Of a stretch of 64,000 nucleotides of DNA, positions 22,533 through 33,743 are shown piece by piece. The DNA is from Paraconiothyrium sp. Pb-2020 (lineage: Eukaryota; Ascomycota; Dothideomycetes; Pleosporales; Didymosphaeriaceae). The translations under genes and the position numbers were made by a program. The notes under the pieces are model-generated. The model was not told where the DNA came from and did not search any database. It saw only the letters and a program-made list of their open reading frames with translations. How positions within the stretch are numbered: position 1 is the stretch's first letter; every line of letters begins with the position of its first letter. Location: positions 715,768-779,767 of the forward strand of contig JAJUBI010000007.1 of NCBI GenBank assembly GCA_022419385.1, read 5' to 3'.

Positions 22533-23689
22533 AAGCACAATGAGGATGGGCTCCGCTGAGAGAGCGGTCCATACGAGGGTAATTAGGATGGTGCGCGCAG
22601 AGCAATCGGCGATAAGTGTACATAGCGAGGCCGGCGCGGCGGGTGTTTATTGACGCATTGTACGAGCTTTTAAGCACTGCATTCTAGCCATAACGAAACC
22701 ACACCGAGTCGCATGTGCGTGATAGAATGGATCTGAAGGGATTTACTGCAAAGCGAATGTCGTGAAGGATGAGCCTGCTCATGTGATCCGACCTGAACGC
22801 CCCGTATCTGATTAGAGGAGTATGCAGGTCTCTGTCGTCGGACAAGGCTTGTGATGTGCTCGGGGTATTCAATGCTGGTTCCAATTCCGTCGCCAATGTT
22901 GCACCTGCTGAATCCTTCCAAGGTTCGCTCTCCGATCGCTTTGTGTCTTGCATGACGCCCCGGAAATGGCGCCCCCGTAATTTCATGATAGTCGCCAGGC
23001 ACGCAGCATGTCGTCCAGGAGACAGCCAGCGGCTCGAAGATAGCGGAGGCTGCGTAGGAGGCGTCGAAACAAGACGCGGGCATCAGCGAGACGGCGTCAA
23101 TCGGCGTAGGGATGCGATGGCATGCGCGGTGTGGAGAATCTGGAGAGGCTGACGGCTGCGGAGGGCCTAGCGCGGATCACATGCGCCGGCAGCCAAGATC
23201 CCAAAATCTAATTTTACCAGATCAGCTTCCCGTGGCCTGAAGTCTTTCACCGAACAACGAGATCCAGCAACACCACCCTCCCGAGAACACTTACAGCCAG
23301 GACAGCTACCTGGCACTCGTCCTAGACACCACCCAACGACCAAACACTGCCATCTATGGGCTCTGCCATCAACAACGCGACCGCCTTTCTTGCCCTTCGC
23401 GACTGCACCCTGGCTGCAACCGCGACCCCGAACTCTGCGCGCCCCTATAGACTGTCCCAGACCGACGCGAGCTTTGCCGCCCTGCTGGGGCAACTACTGG
23501 CAGGCGGTCCGCCTTGATCACTGGGCGGACGGTAAACCACATTGAAGAGCCATCTGTTGGGACTTGGAGGTGCGCACCTTTCCGCGACTACCGTTAAAGC
23601 GCGTTCGCTGACGCGCACCGAGCAGACGCAAGTCTATATTCGTTTGCACGCGTAGGACAAGTCCACGTGTAGCCACATAGCCAGGTCAC
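22533..23689. other. Intergenic stretch, no gene seen
   Basis: About 1.2 kb. It contains the 3' end of the deacetylase and the promoter/leader of the kinase, with a CACGTG E-box at 23664-23669 just upstream of the kinase ATG. No coding frame is supported. Confidence 0.6.
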
Positions 23690-25456
23690 ATGGCGCTGTT
23701 CACCTTTGACGATGAAGCTCACCTAGCGGGGAACACGAAGAGCGATTCGCTTGCAGTACGCAAGGAGCCCGCGCAACTCCCAGACATCGACGAGCGCATG
23801 GATTTTGACGCGCCTGCTACGAAGATCCATGTGGGCACACCACCCATCGCTATCGCGTCCCCGATCCCGCGACGGCTTGTGCAGCCAAACGCGGAGGCGA
23901 AGCAGCCGGCGCATACCGACAAGCTGGACTTCGATGCCGTCATGAAGAAGGCGCAGAAGAACAGGAGAAAGAAGAAGAAGGCTTCCAAGGCTGCGCCCGC
24001 CGCGACCACGGTTCGTGGCTTCGAGACGCCTGCTGCATCCGGCGGGGAAGAGTCGGATTATTCGATCGCGACCACTCCTCGGTTTGGGCCTTCCTGGTCT
24101 GCATACCCAAGTGTTACGAGCAGTCCCGCCCTTCGACCAACCTCTGCAGCTGGAGTGATCGGCAATCTCAAGCAGCAGCTCGAGGCCTTGAACATTGGTC
24201 CGCGTGTTGATTCTCCCCAGAAGCAGTGCGGCTGTGGTCCAGGCCAGCTCCGCTCTGGCCTGTCCAGCAACGCCAGCGTGTCTAACTTTAGCGACAGTGA
24301 CCGCACGGAAATGGAGAGCTACGAGCTCGACCTCAACGAGGATTTTGTCAGCCCTGATATCCACTCAAAGCCTTCAACCATGGTTACGAGTAGCCTTGCG
24401 CGCAAAATGACCGCAGAAGACTTCGACACGCTTACGTGCCTAGGCAAAGGAAGTTTTGGCACCGTCCTCCTTGTTAAGCAGCGTGCGACAGGTCGTCTTT
24501 ACGCACAGAAGCAGTTCAAGAAGGCCTCCATCACAGTTCGCAAGAAGCTCATTGAGCAAACGAAGACTGAGCGCTCTATATTGGAGAGCGTCAACCGCCA
24601 TCCGTTCATTGTCAACCTGTATTATGCGTTCCAGGACCACGAGAAGCTCTACCTGATCCTCGAGTACGCGCAGGGTGGAGAGCTCTTCCATCATCTTGCG
24701 CAGGAGCGTATGTTCAACGAGGACACTGCAGCCTTCTACATGGGAGAGATGGTGCTTGCTCTTGACTATCTTCACCGCACCGTTGGCATTGTTTATCGCG
24801 ACCTGAAGCCTGAAAATTGCCTTCTCGACGCTGAAGGCCACTTACTGCTCACCGACTTCGGGCTCAGCAAAGTCGCTGTGGATGACCAAGCCTGCAATTC
24901 CATCGCTGGAACCATCGATTTCATGGCCCCAGAGGTCATCCAAGGCAACGACTATGGCATGGCTGTAGACTGGTGGTCTCTCGGTGCTCTAGGCTACGAC
25001 TTGCTCACTGGCTCGCCTCCTTTTGAGGGCAACAACCATGCCAAGATTCAGCAAAATATCCTGCACAAGAAGCTTACGATGCCCTATTATCTTTCGCAAG
25101 ACGCTAAGGATTTACTGACACGCTTTCTGCGCAAAGATCCCAAAAAGCGTCTTGGCTACAACATGCCTAAGGATATGAACACCATCCGCGCACACCGCTT
25201 CTTCCGCAAGCTCGACTGGAAGAAGCTCCAGGCCAGAGAGCTAGAACCGCCAATCATCCCGCTTATCACGGACCCAGAGTTGGCGGAGAACTTCAGCGAT
25301 GAATTCACGAGCGCGGCGCTGTCGAACGTCATCAGCAAGAAGGGTGATCATGATGACCTCGACGATGAATACTCAGCTATGGAGAAAGACCCATTCGGCG
25401 GATTTAGCTTTGTAGCCAGCCAGAGTCTGTTAGACGAACCCATTTTTGGGTATTAG
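23690..25456 (+). CDS. psk1: AGC-family S6-kinase-like protein kinase, Psk1 type
   Basis: A serine/threonine kinase of the fungal S6K group (fission yeast Psk1, budding yeast Ypk3), downstream of TORC1 and acting on ribosomal protein S6. 588 aa, no intron. Residues 1-240 are a low-complexity regulatory tail with a KNRRKKKKASK basic run. The kinase domain spans about 245-505: GKGSFG P-loop, YAQKQF Lys, YRDLKPEN catalytic loop, DFGLSK, and activation segment NSIAGTIDFMAPE. The AGC extension follows (PPIIPLITDPELAENFSDEF) and ends in the hydrophobic motif FGGFSF, whose Ser is the expected TOR-dependent site. The activation loop reads SIAGTIDF where relatives usually have an aromatic Tyr after GTxE. 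The downstream C-terminus SLLDEPIFGY is typical of the group. Confidence 0.93.
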   Translation: MALFTFDDEAHLAGNTKSDSLAVRKEPAQLPDIDERMDFDAPATKIHVGTPPIAIASPIPRRLVQPNAEAKQPAHTDKLDFDAVMKKAQKNRRKKKKASKAAPAATTVRGFETPAASGGEESDYSIATTPRFGPSWSAYPSVTSSPALRPTSAAGVIGNLKQQLEALNIGPRVDSPQKQCGCGPGQLRSGLSSNASVSNFSDSDRTEMESYELDLNEDFVSPDIHSKPSTMVTSSLARKMTAEDFDTLTCLGKGSFGTVLLVKQRATGRLYAQKQFKKASITVRKKLIEQTKTERSILESVNRHPFIVNLYYAFQDHEKLYLILEYAQGGELFHHLAQERMFNEDTAAFYMGEMVLALDYLHRTVGIVYRDLKPENCLLDAEGHLLLTDFGLSKVAVDDQACNSIAGTIDFMAPEVIQGNDYGMAVDWWSLGALGYDLLTGSPPFEGNNHAKIQQNILHKKLTMPYYLSQDAKDLLTRFLRKDPKKRLGYNMPKDMNTIRAHRFFRKLDWKKLQARELEPPIIPLITDPELAENFSDEFTSAALSNVISKKGDHDDLDDEYSAMEKDPFGGFSFVASQSLLDEPIFGY

Positions 25457-26776
25457 GAGAAGAAGGTGATGCTGACGAGGAAGCTAAGGAAATGGTCTCT
25501 TTGTCTGATGCATCATCGGAGGCTGATATTTCTCTTATTGGTACCATTGTTTTGATTATGGGCGCAGTGCGGTTTATTTCATTGCGTTGCAGCCATGTAC
25601 GTGGTGATCTGTTTGCACGCCATGGTGATCAATACTCACCTATCGTGCCTCCGGGGGTCGTTGCAGAGCACGGGCTTTCATGTTATCAATTCCATGTTTT
25701 TATCTCGATGACTCCTGTATTTCATCTCTCGACTATCACGTTTTCTCCGTACCATGCAGAGTCTATGTTCTGAATTCTTCTCCTTAGCTCGCCCTGTGGA
25801 CGCATGACCAAGAAGCAGGCAGATGTGATGGGAGACGCTCCTTTCTGGCCCACAATCACAGCTACAGCAGACGTGTAATTCTCCTCGAGTACAATTTCAG
25901 CTAGCCCATGCAACTTGCGCGAATCCCACGTCTCTCGGTTCTCACCCGCGCGTTCTCAGAACGGTGAATATGGGATCACACGGCAGTTCTTGCTGTAGGA
26001 CACAGAATATCGGTGTACGGCTCAAACGTGAACAGGATCTAATGTTACGAGCATGCGCTCTGTAATGTGTATGGACAGGGTCTCAGAGACTGAAGTCATG
26101 TCACTACAAATGCGGGCTTCTACACTTGTCAATAGAGCACCAGTCGTTGTGTACACGAAGCAACTATTGACAGTGATGTTGATTGAGCAAGTGCACTGGG
26201 AGACAAGAATGTGGTTCGATACAACACTGCACGATCAAGCCTACTATATTATCGAGCAGTGCCATTCTATCTTGTTAGTATGAATGGAGCGGACGGCTGA
26301 AGCTACCCTTGACCTACTATGTGCCATATCTCGGATGTGCATATCGCCGCTGGTATAACATACCTTACCATACCATCAACTAGCACCTATAGCATGCAGG
26401 CTAATGAAGCAGTTTCTGATGTCTTCTTTTGCCAAGATATCTCGACTCCAAGCTGCGGGTGCAAAAGTGATACAAACGACGTGTAAACGTGAGCGAGCAG
26501 AAAACGATCGCAAATCATATGCAATAGAGAGCTTGTGTGAGTGTCAGTAATGACTCCCTTGGAAGCCAGGTTCGCAGTGACTTTGATGTTACGTACAACA
26601 TGATCGAACTGATGCACGAGACAACAAGGTATCTCCCGTCCTGTCAGCGACAAGTAAACCGCAGCACCCGTACCATTTGCACCTCCAACGCCTTCGAGAT
26701 GCCCTCATAGAACGCCATGGCCTACCGAGGCCTACTCACTTGCCCGTATATTTACATTTCACGCTCATCAAACCGT
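25457..26776. other. Intergenic stretch, no gene seen
   Basis: About 1.3 kb of convergent intergenic DNA between the kinase and RTF2. Only short frames without family features are present. Confidence 0.65.
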
Positions 26777-27762
26777 CTATTTCCCACCAATGCTGAAACC
26801 CCTCGTCATGTAATCTTTACTATTCGCTAGATCCGCTTTCCGATTCCCCTTTGAAAACAAACTTTTCACGTTGTCGTTCTGATCCAATTTCCGTCTTTTG
26901 TTCCTCTCTTCTTGCTCCTCAAGCACTTTCTTCGTGAGATACGCTGTGCTAGCATTCTTGATACCATTGTCCATTCTTCTCTCCTTCTTTCCGGAATTGT
27001 CCTCGACTTTTTTATCTTCTTCCGATGTGCTGGCTTTCGCGTCACCAGACAACCTTTCACCGTTCGTCACTTCACCGTTCTTTTTGCGCTTTTTGCTGCC
27101 GGGCGCTTTCTTCAGCGCGTGAGATAAACCCTTCTCCTTCAAGGTCTTAGTACGAAGATTCAGTCGGGCGATGTCTGCCGGAGCGGTAGGAAGGATGGGT
27201 ATAACATCGTTCTCAGCATATGCTTCGTTGCACTGTTCCACATTAACTTTCCGACAACGGACGAGACCAAGGGAAGACCGCAACATACCTGTACACAGAT
27301 CCTCTCCTGCACCTCGCGCACCACGCTCCCCGCGAACGCATGCCCACAAGGTACCACATAAACCGCCTTCGCCTGCGGTCCCATGCGCTCCTTCGTAACG
27401 GGACACACCCACTTCTCCTTCCTCTCCGCGCCCTTCTCTTCTTCGCCATCGACCTCGAACTTCACCTCGACCACATCTTTCAGTCCCTTGACTCTCCCAC
27501 CAAGCACTTTTTCGCCCTCGACCTTCTCCGCGGTGCCCTCCTCCGCGAGTAAAAACTCCAAGATGCTGTCTTTATTGTAGAGCGTACCGAGGCAGTCCGA
27601 GACCACGGGTGCAGCGAGTGGCTTCGAGGATAGCGGACAGTGGTTCCAAGCGTGTTCTTGCGACTCGGCGCGCGCTTCTTTGATCTGCGCGGCGGTCGGG
27701 GCTTTGGCGGCTTCTTTTACGAGCTCGCGGCGTTTGGGGATGCTACCGCCGTCGTTACCCAT
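26777..27762 (-). CDS. rtf2: Replication termination factor 2 (Rtf2)
   Basis: An Rtf2/RTFDC1-family protein acting at stalled replication forks, with a variant RING that lacks most zinc ligands. Spliced length is 309 aa. The N-terminus MGNDGGSIPKRRELVKEA is the family signature. The first variant RING half is about residues 35-60 (NHCPLSSKPLAAPVVSDCLGTLYNKD) and the second has VCPVTKERM...VVPCGHAF. The C-terminal third is a Lys/Glu/Ser-rich nuclear tail ending DYMTRGFSIGGK. There is one intron, 27288-27233 (56 nt), in phase after VQERICVQ. The start at 27762 is the conserved ATG; the longer upstream in-frame extension to 27936 is hydrophobic and Pro-rich and not family-like. Confidence 0.93.
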
Positions 27763-28360
27763 GGTGAGCGACTTGGCGTGAGAGTGTGAGAGCGGTTGGG
27801 GGGTTGGTGACTGTGCAGGTAGAGGCGTGGCCGGCGGCAAAGGGTAGAGGAAGTGCACGGGCCAATAGTTCATGAGTGCGATAGAAGGCATGTGGAGTAC
27901 ACACCAACGATTCGCCCTAACGCAACGCAACAGCAACCCCTACTACAATTGTAAATATGCTTTGAATAGTAGAGGTGATGAAAATTACGCTCTACTAGAG
28001 CTCATTTGTAGGTCTATTATGCATATGAAGTGTACGAATTACTGTGTTGCAGTAATAAGTTAAGGCTTGTTTGACTATTCCTTATTGAAAACAAGCTCCT
28101 CATAGTTCAGTATCGATGTTGAACCTTGGGGAAAAAGCCATGAAATGTTCTCATCCCGTTCATTTCTTGACATCAGGGATCATAGGAAGCATGGTATTCT
28201 TTGGTTCAGAATACAGTAGATGCCATGTTACAGATCTATCCTATGGTACAACAATTATGCAGATATGGTACATCGTGGAAGGCAGCGCTCGTCCTTAAGC
28301 CTACCCGCCGTATAGAACACCAGTGCTTTCCACACGGAGTGATCCCGTCCTATGCTGTAG
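27763..28360. other. Intergenic region between two minus-strand genes
   Basis: About 600 bp and relatively AT-rich, containing the RTF2 promoter and the 3' end of the PPR gene. No coding signal. Confidence 0.65.
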
Positions 28361-30645
28361 CTATGCAGAGGGCGAAACACGAGTCATCCGCTCCAATGGC
28401 GCATGTTCCTCTGTAGAGGGAGACGCCCATTGCTTCCTCCCCTCTGGCGGCGCTGCCCGGCGCGCCTGCCATCTTCCACTGGGTCTCAACGAACTTGGTT
28501 TCTCTCTTCTCTTTGCACTCGCAAGACTCCCCTCTTCCATGGGATCCTCTAAGTCGCCCTGGGAATTCCCGTTCTCTCTAGATCCACTTTTCAGAGCCGC
28601 TCTGGAGACGAGTCTTTGGAGCAGGGCCGACATCCTTGCCCTCTCAGCCTTGAACGAGGCTTTCTGTTCTTCAGGGATCAAGTTGGAGAGGAGAAGCCTA
28701 TCGTAGACGGCGTAGATTTTGCGAAGAGCCAAAAGAACATCCTCCCTCGCCTCTGCACTCAACGGCCTTGCACCTACAACACTTCGTCCGCCATAAGTTT
28801 TCTCTTTGCCTACACTGAGCTGGACTCTAAGGCTCTTGATAACGGGCTGGAGGTATGTCAGCGCTTCCACGAGGTCCTCGCCCTTGGCAAGAGGGAACGT
28901 AATGGCAAGCTCGGCGTATTTGTAGCTTGTCTTTGCGTCCGCATCCGGCAGGGTTTGCATCATGAGTTGGAGAATCTGGCTCGCATTCCTGAGCGAATTA
29001 TGGTTGTTCTTGTCGCGCACACATGTGCTCATTGCTAACCTGAACGTCCCTGGTTTGAGCACCAACTGCTTGGCGAAGAAGTCATCATGGAGCATTCGCA
29101 CTACAGCGCTTGATGCGCGATTTGTCCGCAAGAGGCGTAGGCGTTGATGCAAATTATTGTTGTCAGGCACGATAGCGTAAGTACCAGGATCCGTCAGCAG
29201 GTCCCAGTATTCGTCGGCAGCTTTCGGAGCTACTATCTTTTGGCACGCCTCTAGGACCATTGACAAAGTGTCGTTCGACGGGGTTGCGTACGTAAGTGGC
29301 TCCGACCGTTTGCTATCCTCGCCTTCGGTGAGCGCAAGGAACTCGTCTCCACGCCTAGGAGCATCGTCCGGGCTTAGGTGTTCGTCATCAAATTTGTATT
29401 CCTGCGGTGTATTGGGCGCTCGTATCCGTGGTAGGGCCTCTCGTGCTATAGTCCCCAACCGGGGCACAAGCCGTGGTATGTCCATAGTCTGTTCGATGAG
29501 TGAAAGCACGTCGTCCCAATCGCGTGGCCTGCTTCCAACGAGAAGTAGCCTTCCCATCGCGCACACTAAGTTTTCCTCGATGACAAGATCTGCATTCCTC
29601 CACTTGCTAACAACATCTTCCCATATCCGCCTGCCTTCTACCACCCCCCGTTCTCGTCTGTGAGCAAGTTCGTTTTCGCCTTCTCCGAGCGGCGCATCCA
29701 CTAGCAAGCTCTGTCGAATCGCATTCAGTATGATCGTAAAAGTCCTTGCATCAGCGGCGCCTGGGCCGCTCTCGGGGATCTTCGCGGCAAACCCCCAGAG
29801 AGCATCCATATCGAGTGCTCGCGCACAAACGTTGAGTACGGCATTCGTATGTATGATGGATGGCTGGACCCTGGAGTTCGGCGCAGACATGGAATGATAA
29901 ACGGCGATGGCTTTGCTTGTAACGCCAGATTGGTTTGCATTGTTCGACAGGCCTCGGAGGACGATAGTGTAGGTATATGAGTCTGGGAATTGGGCGCGTT
30001 TCTTCATCTATAATGTGTAAGCAGCTGTTCGAACAATATTGCTTCTTAACTTACATCGTTGTAGACCTTCATAGCTTCCGAAACGCTCGTTTTCATGAGA
30101 TGGTCGATGATGTGGTTCCAGCTGACAACGACTTGCATCGAGTGACTGGCCATCCGAACCAGCTGCAGCATCTCTTTCGTCTTGCCCTTGGCCAGTTCCT
30201 GCTTTACGAAGGCTGCAACTTCTAGCGGATCGTGCAGATGCTGCAACTCTCTCCTCCGCCTGTCCCACTCCGCTGGAGTCATTCGAGGGTCGCGTTTGCC
30301 AAGCCACATCTCCCCGCCCGCAACCTCTTTCGCCATCTGCTCCCTGTCCACGGGGCGCCGCAGCGCGTGATCTTCGCGCCTGCGGAGATTCTTCGCTGCC
30401 GGCGACCTTTCCCACGCATCTCGCCTATGGGGCGGATCTCGGTGTGCGCCGTCGGTCGGTCGCGCGTGCGAGGGCTCTCTGGCGCGGGTCGCTACATTGC
30501 GGCGGTCCTGTGTCGAGGAGCTCGCGGGCCTCTGCGGGGTCGCAACAAGCACGGAGGGACTATGACGGCGGAGGCGGTGCGTCTGCAAGGGGGGCGTGTC
30601 GAGTGCTCGTATGCATCGCGAGAGGCAGGCTCGACAGGTGAGCAT
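28361..30645 (-). CDS. Mitochondrial pentatricopeptide-repeat (PPR) protein
   Basis: A 745-aa (spliced) helical-repeat protein expected to bind organellar RNA in mitochondria. The N-terminus MLTCRACLSRCIRAL is Arg-rich without acidic residues, as for matrix targeting. Residues 30-120 are a basic low-complexity stretch (many Arg, His, Asp). PPR-like helix pairs appear from about residue 150: SWNHIIDHLMKTSVSEAMKVYND, DSYTYTIVLRGL, SIIHTNAVLNVCARALDMDALW, DARTFTIILNAIR and DTLSMVLEACQ. There is one intron, 30054-30008 (47 nt, GTAAGT donor), between YND and MKKRAQF. The start at 30645 is preferred; a frame running up to 30894 is driven by a hexanucleotide repeat and is not protein-like. The specific orthologue is not recognised. 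Confidence 0.87.
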
Positions 30646-33600
30646 GGATGCGCGGACTGTGTGCTGGTTCGAGTTGGGTACAGGAGCATCAAGAAAAGCT
30701 GCACTAGGCAGGACCCGCGGACGTGTCGGCCCGCACATTGTTCCGGGCCGGGGGACTGACGTTCCCGTGACCGGGGAGGTGCCCAGGTGCCGACGCCGAA
30801 CATCAACGTCCACGTCCACGTCCACGTCCACGCCCGCGCCCGCGCCCACGCCCACGCCAGCCAGCACGTCGCACACCAGCGCGAGCCACGGCACGCCATG
30901 CTTCTGACGGCGGCGGCCCGCTCGTGCTACCGGAGGGCTGGCGGCGGCGGCGGCTAGGACACAGGCGGGAGCCTACTATAGTTGAGCAGCTCCGGCAGCC
31001 GCGCCTTCGCCAGGCCCGAGTCGGCGATGAGGCTCCGGCATCTCAGGCGTCTGCATTTTGTTAGTGCTCTATCCGGGCTGCTGGGAAACATGGGGAGCAG
31101 GTCTCGGGGCTGGCTGTCGGCCCAGCTAGCGCAAGACAGACGTGCGTCCGTAGAGGTATGCCCATTCTACTCGCGGCTTAGGCCATGGACCACGCCGCCA
31201 TGCCACCATTCCTTCGGCCGACGTGGCGGGACGAACGAGCCTTGCTGGCCGTCGGTACTACGCAGAGCCGCGACGGCGGTAACGAGGCGCATGTAATTGT
31301 CTGGCGTCTTGGGCGACGCCCGGTGCGAGGAACGCCGGCCATGGTGCTGCGGCCGTTGCTGCGTAGCGCCCGTCGCACCGCGGCAGGCCGACGACGTTGG
31401 CTGCGGTGCACTTGTCCGATCCATGACCCCAGGTGACGAGGTGCGTTATCGTTGCAGCCGGACCGTCGTCTTTCCATGTGGCTGCCCTCGGCTCTGCGAA
31501 CGGTGTGATTCCATGCGGTATGAGCCTGGTCGCCAGCCTCGTCCTCTCGCTGCATGTCCCGACGGCCTGCAGCCAAGCTTTCTCGTTGCCTTTAATCCTG
31601 CTGCCGTGCAACCACACCGTCCACGCTTCCGCTCGCCTGCACGTTAGCTGCCGCCCGTCATCTGGCGCCGCTCTGCCTGTCATCCAACGCCCGACCCCCA
31701 GCCCGCCACAAGCAAAGGCCCAGCGTCGCCCGTAGCCACTTGGGCCCATCGGCCGCTAGACGCCATCTCGCAGCATCCTTACCCAGATCTTAGTTTCAAC
31801 GTCCATTCCCCATGGTGCATTGGCCGTCGCTTTCAGCATCGGACCCGTCCAGGCCCGGCCTCTTCTTTGTCCTCCGGCACCTCCGGCCCTGATGGCAATG
31901 CGGCCTCGGATACGCGCGGACATGTGCTGTCCAACGTCTTGTCGCATCATTTGCATCGAGGGAATCAAGCGAGCATCATCAAGGCAGGCTCAGGTCGGCG
32001 CATGACCCAGTCTCATGCAAGGACCGGAGTCGGTTGCGCAGGCGTTTGGTCGCGGGCGAGCAGAGCCTTTCATTGCCCTCGTTGCGCAGCGAATGATTGC
32101 CCATCACTCCTCCACCACCGCTTCTTCGTCCCACATGCTTGCTGCATACCGACCGCTATCTCCGCCAGCTGCTCAGTTCTGTGTCCCCTCCTGGTGCGTC
32201 ATGCATAACCAATCAATCCCACATCAGACGTCTCATTGGCTTCTCCAACCAAAGACTTTGCATGTACCTTGGATTGTCCGCACAAGAGTGACACCACTTG
32301 CTTGTTCCCGATACTGCGGTCAATCATTGGCCCTGTGCGAGGTATTGCACACGAAGCTGCCATGCCACAGCGTCAACGTCATCCATTCACTTGTGTCCCT
32401 GCCATTGTACGTCCATCTCGGTGCTCGAGGACGAGATATCGCCAAGGCCTCCATACTTTCCATCCATACGGGTTCGAGTCACGCAGATACTCACTCCTTG
32501 GCTTGTTGTTGGTTTGCAGCCCCGGCGAGCGCCTTTGGTAGACCGTCTGCATATGTCTGCAGTTTCGTTTTCGGCGCACATTTCCGTCGAGAGCAACACG
32601 CACATGAAGTAGTCCAGATAGCCGAGCACGGGCAGCATCTCACATCTTCCTTCGACACAGATGCCACATGGGCGCTCTTGGAACCAAACTTGCCATCCCT
32701 TAAAAAGTTGACGTCTGCCCAATGCCTTGTCTCGTGTGCAGCATAGATCGTAGCTTACCTCAGCACTCAAGGCCCCGCTCTCCTCACATACTCCACCTGC
32801 ACCCATCAAACCTGATGGGAGCGATGCGCCACATCATGTGCGTCGGCAAGGAAACGAGCTGCTTGAGGTAACCAGACACTCCACCGCTGTTCGTTCCACG
32901 TTGCGCCTCTTGTAACCCTGAGTCCTGCATGCAATACAACGCGCACAACACCCGCCCTACAATCAGTCAAGTTCAAGTGCTCGAATGTGCCTTCTGTGTA
33001 CTGGGAATGCAGATTGCGTGAAGAGCTAGATAGTGGTACAGAAGTAGAGCAAGACAAGCAGAGAGTGAGAGTGATATGCCCTAAAGTTCGGCTCCTTCCG
33101 TTCTCGAGAAACGCTGCACCATCCCTCCGCCGGCTCACCGCTCCTGATCTCCTCAAACCAACCCGCCATGTGATGCTTTGCAGCTAACCACCTATCAATC
33201 GAGCACAAAATCAATACTGGGGAAAGGGGGAAAGGGGGTACAATTGTTTCAAAGCGCCATACCGCATGCATGTGTCTAGGCCCGGAAGAAGAGAAATGTC
33301 AAGCCAATTTTTCGGCCCCGTCAAAACAGGTACACCTCAGAGCCACAAGTACACACACATACGCCTCCACGTAACTCTATCGTTCTGAGCAACCCCAATT
33401 TTTCCATGTAGACCACGTGAGAGGTAAGCTGTCGTATCGCCTAGGGGAATCTCGATTGTGGAAGTCGTTGACTGCCGGTTCCGTAAACACCGTGAAGAGA
33501 CATACAGCCACCACCCGTTGAAAATGCAGTCGAAACAGAGCTAAAAGATGCTACACCGTCCCATGCATCCTTGACAGGTTATGCAGACTCCCTCCAGGAT

Positions 33601-33743
33601 ATTGAATGTGTTAAGAGCTGCAAGGAACAAGACAAGGAGAAGAGATATGCTTGATGCGGTGAGTGTTGGAAGTTGTTCGAGTTCCTATCATCCGCTGCTG
33701 AAACGTCGGTCCGAGACCGATGCAGAGATGCGTTGTTTCAGGC
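30646..33743. other. Gene-free stretch, GC-rich on the left
   Basis: About 3.1 kb. Left of 32000 it is GC-rich, giving many long overlapping open frames on both strands with no protein-like composition. From 33000 to 33740 lies the 3' region of CON7. No feature beyond the hexanucleotide repeat at 30805-30858 is supported. Confidence 0.6.
30805..30858 (+). repeat. Hexanucleotide microsatellite, CGTCCA then CGCCCG/CGCCCA units
   Basis: A run of CGTCCA units passes into related CGCCCG and CGCCCA units, about nine six-base units in all. On the minus strand it would encode Val-Asp then Gly-Val/Gly-Ala repeats, which explains the spurious upstream extension of the PPR reading frame. Confidence 0.75.

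Noticed and set aside
32468..32484. GGGTTCGAGTC string resembling a tRNA T-loop
   Set aside because: The flanking five bases do not pair and no cloverleaf can be drawn.
32015..32746. 243-codon plus-strand open frame
   Set aside because: No recognisable domain, signal peptide or repeat; His/Ser/Cys-rich composition like a chance frame; surrounded by equally long frames on other strands.
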